Source: Purshia tridentata
Lineage: Eukaryota > Streptophyta > Magnoliopsida > Rosales > Rosaceae
Assembly (NCBI GenBank): GCA_003254885.1
Contig: QANT01006496.1
Span: 124,001 to 188,000, forward strand
Length of the DNA stretch: 64,000 nt
Direction of reading: 5' to 3'
Shown: positions 1-9,959 of the stretch, piece after piece
How positions within the stretch are numbered: position 1 is the stretch's first letter
Layout: every line of letters begins with the position of its first letter
Program-made: the position numbers and the translations under genes
The notes under the pieces: generated by a model
What the model was told of the DNA's origin: nothing
The model's database searches: none
What the model saw: only the letters and a program-made list of their open reading frames with translations

Positions 1-2400
1 TTTTTTTCGATTTGCTGCGGCCCGGAGAATCCAATACCCTGCTCCACAAACTTGCAAAGACCCCACAAAAAAGTCCTCTTTTCCCCTCTAATGTGAAGTA
101 TGCCATTACCCAGGGTGAGAATTGAGAAGAAGAAAAGAAAAATTGAAAGAAGTGAACTTTTGAACTGTTCCTTTTTCAAAGTGAACTATTCTTTTTTGGC
201 ACAGTCTCATAAAACACCAAAGCTAAGTGGTCGCTAGGAACTGATGGTAGGATCCATTATAAGGGCCTAGCTAGCAAAATAAAAAACCGCAGGGGGATGG
301 GGCAAGCCAAAAGTAATGCCCCTTACCATTTAGCTGTGACCTACCTACTCATGGCCATGGAATCACAATTAGGATAAGATCATGGACTATTATTAGCAAA
401 CAAAAAGGTTGATGCCAATTTGTAAAGGTACAACACACTTTCATAAAGTTTAAATTACTCCTATGCATGATATCAAAAGAGGACGAAACAATTCTTAATG
501 CCCAAAGCACAAACAATTAGACTGCCACCAAGATCCCTCCAGATGCTGTAATTGGATGCTAATGGAATTTTCGCTAGAGCAAAAGACAAGGTTGGAACTT
601 GCTGTGTGAAAGAGGTCATACTTATTAAAGCAACAATCAATCATACACGCTTGTTGGGTGCCAGGGACAACCACAACTCAAAAGTCTCAAATGTCCATTT
701 TATAATTTGTATTCAAGCCTTTTTCAGGTTAAAAGACAAAGCTCATTGACCTCTCATGGCTTAAATATTAACATAAACTCACGTGAAAAGTGCAGGTAAT
801 TTATGAATGCAACCATGGCAGAATTAACCAACTAAGAAGATAATTAATTTTTCTTATTTGTTTAACAGAAAAACCATTTTGGAAACAAAACATTGATAAA
901 AATATGCAATAAAATAATGCAAATTTGACAACCTTAAAAGCTGATTAGTATGGACAACAATACCCAAATGATGGCTCTCTCCTCATGCAAATATGAAAGT
1001 TAGCTTTAACCAATTAAAATCGAGAAAGTTTCACTATAACTAGGAAAAAATAACTTAAATAAATCTTCTAATTAAGCACTTGGTTTAGACCTGGCAAAGA
1101 GAAAGGAGAAATAAAAACAAAGAAAAAGAACTTAGTATATGTTAAGGGTGGGCCATGGAAAAGGAATCAATCACTTTGGTAAAGAAAGGGAGATATTATC
1201 CAGCCTAGAACACTGATAAAGTAACCATCAAAGGCTACAGAAACTTAACAATTAAGCACCTTTTCTTTAAGCTTTCAGTGGCGGGATCAAGCGGCTTGGA
1301 GCAGCATCTATTTTGTCTGCAAAAGCTGTCAATCAGAGGTTAAATCTATGAGCTGGATGGTCCACAAAATGCCACGTCAGCTCTTCTCAAAGCTTCTGTT
1401 GAGTCGCCTCCAAAATTTTGAAAACATATTATTCATCGAACAGAACTTCCATAATTATTCCCTAAACATCATTAATAGTTGGATTCATTTTTGCTCGCCA
1501 CTTTGTTAACACGTGTCATCCATAATGCTCACCACAAAAAAAAAAAATTGACTCAATAGTTCTCACTTCTCACATTGTCTTCTGTTTTCGAAATTGAAAC
1601 AGAGAAGAAAAAAGAAAAAAGAAAAAAGAATTGGCCATCTATTTGGCCTAAAGACAAAAAGGTATTTTAGCTTATGGGCTTTCCATGTAACGAAATATGA
1701 TGGGAGCCAAATTGGATTGGCTTGCGGCAGGCTAGGGTTGGTACTAAATCAAAGAATACACTTGAGGGATATTCTTCTCCACAGTTTTTTTTTTCTGATG
1801 TCTAAGAAATTAGTCAAATGTTTTGACTGCTATTGCTTTCATTCCATAGTTCACTGTTGACTCTAAATAGGCCAAAGTCATTAGACATACTAATAGAGGC
1901 ATGTGTAACACTGCATGCAATGCTTTACTTTAAATCTAAGTAAATTAGGTATATTAATATTATTTTATCAATGAGAGGAAACAGTAGGGGTTCTTACTTA
2001 CTTATGCAGGCATGCTTTCAAATTATTCATGGAAAAATAGCTGTAAAAGCAGAGAAAATGAATGATTTTTATTCATAAGTCTGCTAGGTAAGAAGAAATT
2101 GGTCCACCTCCAAGTTTTTTATTTTGGACCAACACCTATAAGTTGTTGAACTCATATAAAACATAGGGTTCAATTATTTCAATACAGCAACAGCATAAAT
2201 ATGGTAATAATTTCACTTTCCCACCTCCAAAGTCCAACAGGAAAGAGAAAAATGAAGGGGAAATTCCGTAAATTACCTGAAAGTTGAAAATGAAGCTAAA
2301 TAAGGAAAGGAAAGGAAACAAGCGGTTGAGTTATTATAGATCTGATTGTGCTAATTTTCCGAAAGCAGAGGAATCTGAATCCCATTCCCTTTATTCCCAG
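1..2400. other. Intergenic DNA, no gene recognised
   Basis: AT-rich spacer with homopolymer runs. The open frames on both strands are short, lack recognisable domains and have no convincing splice partners. Bases from about 2400 onward are pyrimidine-rich and look like the promoter and leader of the U-box gene that follows. Confidence 0.6.
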
Positions 2401-2655
2401 GCTCCAGTAGACACCCGCATACAACCCCAAACTCCAATTCAATTATCTCTCTCATTCTAATCCACATCCACCGTATCCCCAACAAACTCTAACTCTAAAG
2501 TCTAGCGGTCTCCTTGTGCTTCTCTTCTTTTCTCTTCTCTTTCTTTTGAATCTGTCCACAATTTCTGCAATATCGATAGTTCTTGCTTATCGAAAACATA
2601 ATCTCTCCGTCTTTGGCGTCTGAAAATCCGCTTCTTTCCCAAAGGATTAAAGATC

Positions 2656-2754
2656 ATGGGGATTAAGCTTCACCATCATCACCACCATCATCATCATCAT
2701 CATTACCTAAGCTTAAAGCTCAAGTCTTTCATTGGTATTTCCCTACGAAGTTGA
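2656..2754 (+). promoter_or_regulatory. Histidine-rich upstream ORF of the U-box gene
   Basis: A 32-codon frame starts at ATG 2656 and stops at TGA 2752-2754, ending 27 bases before the main ATG at 2782. It begins MGIKL, then has 11 consecutive His codons (CAC/CAT, 2671-2703), then YLSLKLKSF and a short hydrophobic tail. It does not overlap the main frame, so reinitiation or leaky scanning would be needed to reach the E3 ligase. The CAT run could equally be a plain trinucleotide microsatellite. That it is translated is inference. Confidence 0.45.
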
Positions 2755-2781
2755 ACAAGGGCTTGTGTTACATATTCACAT

Positions 2782-4479
2782 ATGGAATTTCAAGAGGGTT
2801 TGATGAAGTTGATGGTCCACAAATCCATAGAAAACGAATGGGTTTTTGAGAACAAAGACAGGGTGACAGAGATGACCACCACTTCGAGCCCCAGGGGCAA
2901 ATGGAAGCTCTTCCACCGCTCCTCATCTGCATTTTCATCAAAACACACAAAGCCCCAACTCCCAAAAGAGTTCGTTTGTCCCATCTCTGGCTCTCTAATG
3001 GCTGACCCAGTCATCGTCTCCTCAGGCCACACCTTCGAACGTGCCTGCGTCCAAGCCTGCAAAGCTCTGAACTTTACTCCTACTCTCGTGGACTCTCCCC
3101 CACCCGATTTCTCCTCCGTCATCCCCAATCTCGCCCTCAAATCCACCATTCTCAACTGGTGCCGCAATTCCTCAGTAGTACCCCCCCAACCACTCGATTT
3201 CAACTCTGCCGAGAAGCTCGTCCGTGCGTCCATGGCGTCCCAGAACGAAATCAAAATCAAAACCAAACCCAAACCCCAGAAGCTCGTGATTTCAGAGAAC
3301 GAGTTGTTGATCCAGGGTGTCAAGGAAAACCCAACAGTGAATCTCAATCACGCGGCCACCGAGTTGACTCGGCGTCCGACTCACTTCCACTCAAGCTCGG
3401 AAGAATCGGTGACCGCCGCAACCTTGTTGACTCCGCCTCTGCCGTTCTCGACTCAGCCGAGTTGCTACTCTTCCCGTTCGTCTTCCTCAGAAATCGAAAC
3501 CCTAAGCCCTAATAATGAAGAAGACGAACTCTTGGCCAAGCTCAAAAGCACACACGTGTTCGAAATCGAGGAGGCACTGGCTTCGTTGAGAAAGATCACA
3601 CGGACCAGAGAGGACACACGGGCCCACCTCTGCACCCCTCGCATTCTCTCCGCCTTAAAACCTCTGATCGTGTCCAGGTACACCGGTGTTCAGGTCAACT
3701 CGGTCGCAGCGTTGGTCAATCTTTCATTGGAAAAGTCAAACAAGATTAAGATCGTACGGTCAGGAATTCTCCCTCCTCTGATTGATATGCTCATGGCTGG
3801 ATCCCCTGAGGCGCAGGAACACGCTTCCGGTGCACTCTTTAGTTTGGCGCTTGCCGACGATTGTAAGACCGCTATTGGCGTTTTGGGTGCTTTGCCACCT
3901 TTGCTTCACTTACTCCGATCCGAGGGTGAGCGGACTCGGCATGACTCGGCACTCGCTTTGTACCATCTCTCACTCGTTCAGAGTAACCGTTCCAAGTTGG
4001 TTAAACTTGGGTCCATTCCGGTTCTATTGAGAATGGTTAAGTCGGGTCATATGACGGGTCGGATATTGCTCATATTGTGCAACTTGAGTTCATGTGCGGA
4101 CGGGCGGGCCGCAATGTTGGATTCGGGTGGGGTGGAGTGTTTGGTGGGTATTTTAAGAGGGAATAAGTTTGACTCGAGGTCGACTCAGGAGAGTTGTGTG
4201 GCCACATTGTATGGACTGAGTCATGGGGGTTTGAGGTTTAAAGGGTTGGCAAAGGCGGCTGCGGTGACGGATGTATTAAGGGAGGTGGAGAAAACGGGGA
4301 CTGATCGGGCAAGGGAGAAGGCGAGGAGGATATTAGAGATGATGAGATTGAGAGAGGAAGAAGAAGAAGAGGAGGAGGTGGATTGGGAGGAATTGCTTGA
4401 CTCGAGATTGGGAAGTCGAGCTCGGTGTCAACTCGGTGGTGGGTCGGCTGGGTCTGTAGTCAACTCGTCTGATTTTTGA
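2782..4479 (+). CDS. U-box/ARM-repeat E3 ubiquitin ligase (PUB38-41 type)
   Basis: Single-exon gene of 565 residues. A U-box begins near residue 62 (KEFVCPISGSLMADPV) and continues to the NWCRNSS segment near residue 130; it would bind an E2 enzyme. A low-complexity linker follows, and residues about 240-540 form armadillo repeats (for example VNSVAALVNLSL and EHASGALFSLAL) expected to bind substrates. The C-terminus has an acidic Glu run. The layout (U-box followed by ARM, no UND domain, one exon) matches Arabidopsis PUB38 to PUB41, several of which act in stress and hormone responses; the exact member is not decided. The start was chosen as the first ATG in frame; a second possible start is the MTTTSS methionine about 30 residues in, which is closer to the usual N-terminus. 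A histidine-rich uORF precedes it. Confidence 0.9.
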   Translation: MEFQEGLMKLMVHKSIENEWVFENKDRVTEMTTTSSPRGKWKLFHRSSSAFSSKHTKPQLPKEFVCPISGSLMADPVIVSSGHTFERACVQACKALNFTPTLVDSPPPDFSSVIPNLALKSTILNWCRNSSVVPPQPLDFNSAEKLVRASMASQNEIKIKTKPKPQKLVISENELLIQGVKENPTVNLNHAATELTRRPTHFHSSSEESVTAATLLTPPLPFSTQPSCYSSRSSSSEIETLSPNNEEDELLAKLKSTHVFEIEEALASLRKITRTREDTRAHLCTPRILSALKPLIVSRYTGVQVNSVAALVNLSLEKSNKIKIVRSGILPPLIDMLMAGSPEAQEHASGALFSLALADDCKTAIGVLGALPPLLHLLRSEGERTRHDSALALYHLSLVQSNRSKLVKLGSIPVLLRMVKSGHMTGRILLILCNLSSCADGRAAMLDSGGVECLVGILRGNKFDSRSTQESCVATLYGLSHGGLRFKGLAKAAAVTDVLREVEKTGTDRAREKARRILEMMRLREEEEEEEEVDWEELLDSRLGSRARCQLGGGSAGSVVNSSDF

Positions 4480-5242
4480 GTACAGAGTTTGTGGTTTTTA
4501 AGAGTACATTTTTAACCATTATAATTTTTGAAATGTTTTAAGTCAGTCCTTATGTTTCCCATTTGAACAATGTATAGTTTCAAACTTAAGTTTATATCAC
4601 AAAAACTGTGAACCACATTGTTTTGTACCATTTGAATATTAACATTTACATTGTCAAGTTGTAAAACGGGACTAGATTAAAACATTTTTACCAAAATTTT
4701 CTTTTTGGTTCGGCTTTTTCAGCTTCTTGTGATTTTTGCAGAGGTTTTACGATTGGGTTTCATCTTGCCAGTAATGGCTTGAACTTGATGACTTCTTTCG
4801 CCTAATTTTATAAATGGCGAAAGTGTAAATAAAAGGGCTTTCCAGAGAGGTGACTACAAAATAAAAGCTTTGTTAGCTTACTCGTTTTCTACTTTCTACT
4901 TTCTAGCACTGTATTATTGAACTCTTGCTTTTTGCTTTTGCCAAAAAGTGAGTATTGAATTTTCATTTAATTTGTTTTTTATAAGAGAATTTAAATTTTA
5001 CAAATGCCAATTGCCAATTGATTAATAAAAAATAAAAATAAAAAGTGGCCAACGAGGCAACGAGATATTATAGGGCTAAAGAGTCCAAATTCATATGAGG
5101 CCGAGTGCCGAAGCCTGTGCATCTGCAGCTTGTTAATAGTTGCAGGGCCAGCCTTCATTGAATCAATGAAACTACGAAATGTCTTTCCATTAGCTGGCTT
5201 TTGAGTTTCAAACTTTCAACATCCAATATACACACAGATAGG
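4480..5242. other. 3' flank of the U-box gene, nothing else seen
   Basis: AT-rich DNA containing the likely 3' UTR of the U-box gene. No coding frame, RNA gene or repeat could be supported. Confidence 0.5.
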
Positions 5243-6151
5243 CAGAGGTCGGCAATGGGCCGCCCGGCCCAAATTTTTCGAGCTTAGGCCGGGCTTGGGT
5301 TTGGATTAGAGGAGCTCAATAGGATTTTCAGGCAGGGCCGGGCCAGGCTTGGGCCTAAATACACAAGCCCGAGGCCCACCCGTCGGGCTTGGGTCTTGCG
5401 GGCTTTTGGACCGGGTCGAGCTAGGCCCAAACAGGCTTTTGGGCATTTTTAGTTTCTTTCTGGTGTTTATTATTTGAACATCAAACACAATTTAAGAAAA
5501 AAATTTAGATATTTAATTTAGCCCAAACTTAATAAGTTCATATACATTATGTCTCATCAATTTTGGTTTTATATTTTATACTTATTAAATAATAATTTTA
5601 GTGTATAATGTTTAGGGAAGGGCTTAAACCCTTAACAATTGGAAGATTGAGATTTGAGCAATTGGGAGCTTGACTAATTTAGGTGTAATTGGGGTTTCAA
5701 TGGATCTAATTAGGGTTTCAACGTTCAATTGAGTAATTAACTAATTTAAGAGTAATTGAGTTTCAAATTGTCAATTGGGTAATTAATTATTTGATTAGTA
5801 GATTACATAATACATTATACATATAAATTATAAATTATGCATTGATATGTAAGTATGTTATAATTTATATGTATGTAAATTTATAATTATAAGACTATAA
5901 GTTTTATATAATTATACAACTATATATTTTGTTATATATATATTTAGTTATATAATTATATAAATTGTTATAATAATTAAAATTCAGGCCTAATTCGGGT
6001 TATTTTTCGGGCTTTGGGCGGGCCTTAGGCTTCAAGAGGATGGCCAAAAGCCCGCCCAAGAGACTTTCGGCTGGGCTGGGCCGAGCCGGCTCAAATTTTG
6101 GGCCTAATGGGTCGGGCGAGCTTCGGGCTTTGGGCTTTTTAGTGACCCCTA
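5243..6151. mobile_element. Non-autonomous hAT-type DNA transposon, about 909 bp
   Basis: The left end starts CAGAGGTCGGCAATGGGCC; the right end, read on the other strand, starts TAGGGGTCACTAAAAAGCCC. Terminal octamers match at 6 of 8 positions. Both ends are packed with GGGCC/GGGCTT motifs, as is usual for plant hAT subterminal regions, while the middle (about 5480-5980) is very AT-rich. Flanking octamers cagatagg (5235-5242) and tagataag (6152-6159) agree at 6 of 8 and look like a decayed 8-bp target duplication. There is no transposase frame, so it is a deletion derivative or MITE-like copy. Confidence 0.6.
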
Positions 6152-6159
6152 TAGATAAG

Positions 6160-7383
6160 AAAAGAGCAAGGTCTGATAGCCTCTGTCTTTTCTTTTCTTT
6201 TTGTTTAGCAAACAAGCTAAGTGGACTAATATTCATAGGAGAATTTCTCATACTATTTTCTATTTTATATGGAAATTTATTATTCATAAGCTTGTTTAAG
6301 ATTTAAATATATTAATAAAGACCATAAATTTAGGATACTCGATAATAACATTATTACTTAACCAAGTTCGAGAATTTCTTGGGTGAATGGTATCCAAGGT
6401 CTTCCCAGTTGGAGAATTTTGCCATACAACTACATCTTTCCACTACTTGAATATAGTTTTTTTTTTCTTTCAAATATTTCCACACTCAAATCTGTTAAAT
6501 CTGCAATTTCTCTTTATAAATGAACTCTCCAAAATTATGTATATATTATTGTAGAGATTTAGTTTCCATACGATGTCTTATAATAAGGAGAGGTCATCGA
6601 AGGGACAATGTTATTGCCATAATAATTAAAACCCACATGAGTGTCAGATATTTCTGGTTTGACTGTAGCCTTCCCAGAGCTTCAGAAGCCGTTCCAGCAA
6701 TATTTAATTGGACAATTATTTAATATCGATAAAATATGCAAGGCACATGCAAATAGGCTCCAATCCTCCAACCAATTACACTTGTTTGTTTTACTAAAAT
6801 ATGTAACGCTTAAACAATTTCTCGAGGAAAGAAATAAACAAGAGAAAATTCAACTGAAAACTTCAACAAGCCAAAATGAACTATTGATCCCTTCAATATC
6901 AAAAACCTCCCTACTTTAATTAACTTGTTACATTATTCTAATCTTGATTTTATTCAATCCATGCTGGCATTACTTAAATGGACCTCTTTCGTGTTTCCAC
7001 AAACACACTTTCCTAAAACAAATCTGTATTATTCAATCACACTAAACAAACAGTTAACACAAGTACTTGTCCATTACTTAACATAAAACACAAACAAGCG
7101 ACACAATACGAGAAGCCATGAAGATCAATTCAATTGCAGAACTGAGAAATTCAACAAGCAAGAAGAATGAAGAAAAATTGAAACCCAATACGCAGATTCC
7201 ACAGAATGTATAAATATGTATATTTAAGCTCAATACAAAACGTGTATACATACATATTATCAGCTCCTCGCGAATCTTAATGCTCAATTTACCATGAATT
7301 GAATGTCACTTGAAAAGCACAAAAGCAATTAACAACGAAAACAAGTCCTTTAATTATTTGAAGGATGGAAGGAATTGATTAAT
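6160..7383. other. Intergenic DNA, nothing recognised
   Basis: AT-rich DNA. The part nearest 7383 should contain the 3' UTR of the peroxidase gene transcribed from the other strand. The open frames here lack domains and coding character. Confidence 0.5.
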
Positions 7384-8361
7384 TTAATTAAACTCATCGC
7401 ATCTGTGCCTAATCTCTCCTCTCCTACCGGTCTTGATTCCGTACACGCTGAGCTTCTCCATCGCTCGAGCAAATGCCTGAAAGAAGCTGTTCTGATCTTT
7501 CGCATACAATTCCACAGACGGCCTCGTCCTCTCGTCGTTGTACAAAGCGTGGTCCGATTTCAAGACCCCCAAACCCTTTGGGAGGTTCAGGAAGTAGTTG
7601 TTGTCGAACTTGTTGGGCGTCATAATGTCGTTGAAAACCGAAAGTGTGGGGTTCTTCTGGTAGTCCCCGCACGCCTTCTGTAACCCGGCTGCGAATCTCG
7701 GGTTGTACTGCGGGTCGTACTGCGACGCCTTGCTGTAGTTGTAGATCCCGGAGCTGAATTCATTACAGTGGGAGAAACCGATGGTGTGGGCCCCCGTGAG
7801 GGCCACCATTTCCTGTACGGAGAAACCCCTCGACCCGAATACCCGAATCAGCTGCGAAACGGGCATTTCGGGTCGGGGCAGGGTTCCCTCGACGGCGGAG
7901 GCCTTGGAGAGGCGACCGTCCTTGCGGCCGAGGGGGACGTTGTAGTAGGGTCCACCCATCATGGTGACGAGGTCGCGGGTGGCCACGGCCAGAATGTCGG
8001 CGCAGGAAACGGTGTTGGGGCAGGCGAGCTCAAGGGCGGTCTTGGCGCGGACGACGACGTCGAAGGCGTCGCCGGGGAGGGAGAGGTTAATGTCGGCGTC
8101 GCGCTCCGCCTTGTTGAAGGGGGTGGACGACACCAGGATGGAGGCATCGCAGCCGTTGTGGAGGCAGTCGTGGAAGAACAGGCGGAGCGTTGCGGCGGCC
8201 GTGGTGGGGCTGTTGATCTGCTTGTTCGTCACCGTGTCTTGGACGATTTGGTTGAATCGAGGACAGGTTTTGCGGTAATAGTTGCTGTAGAGTCTCGATT
8301 CGGTGGGTTGACTCAGAGCGAGTAATAGAGATGTGAGCAGGACAATGAGGATCGCTGCCAT
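7384..8361 (-). CDS. Class III secretory peroxidase (PRX31/41 type)
   Basis: Single-exon gene of 325 residues. Residues 1 to about 22 are a signal peptide, so the enzyme enters the secretory pathway and probably acts in the cell wall or vacuole. The distal haem site is LFFHDCLHNGCDAS with the catalytic His near residue 64, and the proximal haem ligand lies in ALTGAHTIGFSHC. The paired cysteines of the family are present, and the end (GRRGEIRHRCDEFN) matches the Arabidopsis peroxidase 31/41/63 group as remembered, a group also rich in intronless genes. It oxidises phenolics with hydrogen peroxide, and roles include lignin and wall cross-linking and ROS control. The physiological substrate cannot be read from sequence. 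Confidence 0.95.
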   Translation of the reverse strand: MAAILIVLLTSLLLALSQPTESRLYSNYYRKTCPRFNQIVQDTVTNKQINSPTTAAATLRLFFHDCLHNGCDASILVSSTPFNKAERDADINLSLPGDAFDVVVRAKTALELACPNTVSCADILAVATRDLVTMMGGPYYNVPLGRKDGRLSKASAVEGTLPRPEMPVSQLIRVFGSRGFSVQEMVALTGAHTIGFSHCNEFSSGIYNYSKASQYDPQYNPRFAAGLQKACGDYQKNPTLSVFNDIMTPNKFDNNYFLNLPKGLGVLKSDHALYNDERTRPSVELYAKDQNSFFQAFARAMEKLSVYGIKTGRRGEIRHRCDEFN

Positions 8362-8433
8362 TGCTGTAACACTGGTGCTGTTGTTGCTGGCGTGGCTGTC
8401 TTTAGCTCAGAGAAACGAGCTTTTGGAGAAGAG

Positions 8434-8475
8434 AGGCAGAGAGAGAGAGAGAGAGAGTGTGTGCGTGTGTGTGTA
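8434..8475. repeat. GA and GT microsatellite in the peroxidase leader
   Basis: A (GA)n run of about 11 units followed by GTGT repeats, 70-110 bases upstream of the peroxidase ATG. On the coding strand it is a CT/CA-rich leader, common in plant 5' UTRs and possibly a target of GAGA-binding BPC factors. Confidence 0.8.
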
Positions 8476-8808
8476 AGAGATAGACCGAGAGTGAGTGTAG
8501 TAGATGAGATTAAAGAGGGTTTTACTTTTACACGCGCCTTTCCATGCACCACCAATCACGGGAAGCGTGCTTTCGGGCGTTCGATGGATATTTAAGCTCG
8601 AGAAACAATTGGAATAGGCGAATAGAATTACGGAAATGTCCTTGCTCATTCGGGTTTTGTGTGGGCCTCTTCGACATCATCGTACGGTGAAGATTATCTT
8701 CTTATACAGTACACATCACACAGGTAATTTTAATGAAAAATGAGAATTATTAACTTCAACAAAATGTGCAAAGGTTGGTTTTTTTCTTCTTGTTTTTTTT
8801 TTTTAAAT

Positions 8809-9000
8809 TTTGGCGCAATTGTCGTGAGTCACATGATGGAGCATGCATTGATAGGATAAAACATGGCTACTACCTTATCGACACAACAGCATCACACGGC
8901 TGTCTTTGGCGCAATTGTCGTGAGTCACATGATGGAGCATGCATTGATAGGATAAAACATGGCTGCTACCTTATCGACACAACAGCATCACACGGCTGTC
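8809..9000. repeat. Two-copy 96-bp tandem repeat
   Basis: Units 8809-8904 and 8905-9000 are head to tail and differ at one base (gctactacc versus gctgctacc). The unit is 32 codons long, so an open plus-strand frame runs through both copies (repeat core ESHDGACIDRIKHG), but there is no gene context and coding is doubtful. The near identity implies a very recent duplication or ongoing homogenisation. Confidence 0.95.
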
Positions 9001-9959
9001 CAAATGAGTCCCATGCCATGCTCTGTGTTCATAAATCGCGGTGATCTTGTTGTATTTAATTTATGAATGAATGCATTCCAGGTGCGAATTATGTGGTGGA
9101 CTTGTTAGACTTGGACTTGGTCAGTCACCTAATGAAATGCTCAAAATACTTGCAAAATTATTTATTTACTTGAATTGCATTGCATGGGGCATCAACTTCT
9201 ACTTTCTTTTTGCTAGCATTTCTTTATCAGCCAGTAAATTCATAACGTGGAAATGTTTCAGTCATTTTCAACAAAAAAAAAAAAAAACCCAATGCCAGTG
9301 CTGCAGTTCACAGCAGGTAAAGAAAGAAGAAAAGGTTGAATCAAAACAAAAAGGTTGGTGAAATTACAGAGTTAGCTTGGTTGCTGTACAATTACAGAAC
9401 ATGTGCATGCGGGTCCCACCTAAGCTGGAGTTGTTCCCATATATATTTAGTCTATTTTCCTAATTTTTGGTCGGATCGGATGGCTATGTCAAAATCAACA
9501 GCTCATCCCCATTACTCCAGGAATGCATTATGCGCACAGCTTACAGCTACATCTTTATTAAGCATTAATTGAATCCCAACCCCACATGTAATGGCATTTC
9601 TAGATTCATCTCTTCATTTTCTTTTGCAACTTTTCGTATAATTACCTAATGTGATAAAATATTAAAATTTAGTTAAATTAAAACACACCAAAACCAAAAC
9701 AAACTACAAACAGATCAAACGGGCCCAGTGGCAGCAACAAGGTATGCAAATAGGCCTAGCTAATTTCTCCAGGAGCCCAAGTCTGGCCCCATGGAGCCCA
9801 ATTAAGGACTTTTACACAAGCAGCAGTTGCTGGACTTCATTTGAACCCAGATTGGCAGCAAAACTCAATTTTCAAGTAGCATTGCAGTCCCTAAACACTC
9901 CATTATTGAAACACCACAAGACCAAGAAGCATAAACCTCCTTACTCACTGGATTAAAAA
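9001..9959. other. Intergenic DNA, nothing recognised
   Basis: Spacer between the peroxidase promoter side and the 3' end of SAG101. Contains poly-A runs and short open frames without domain content. Confidence 0.5.

Noticed and set aside
2790-3347. 185-codon minus-strand frame opposite the U-box domain
   Set aside because: Shadow of the real U-box/ARM coding exon.
7768-8325. 185-codon plus-strand frame opposite the peroxidase
   Set aside because: Shadow of the GC-rich peroxidase coding exon; composition follows the antisense of its codons.
8766-9044. Open frame with an in-frame 32-residue repeat
   Set aside because: The repeat is explained by a recent 96-bp DNA duplication; preceded by a poly-T run and without gene context.
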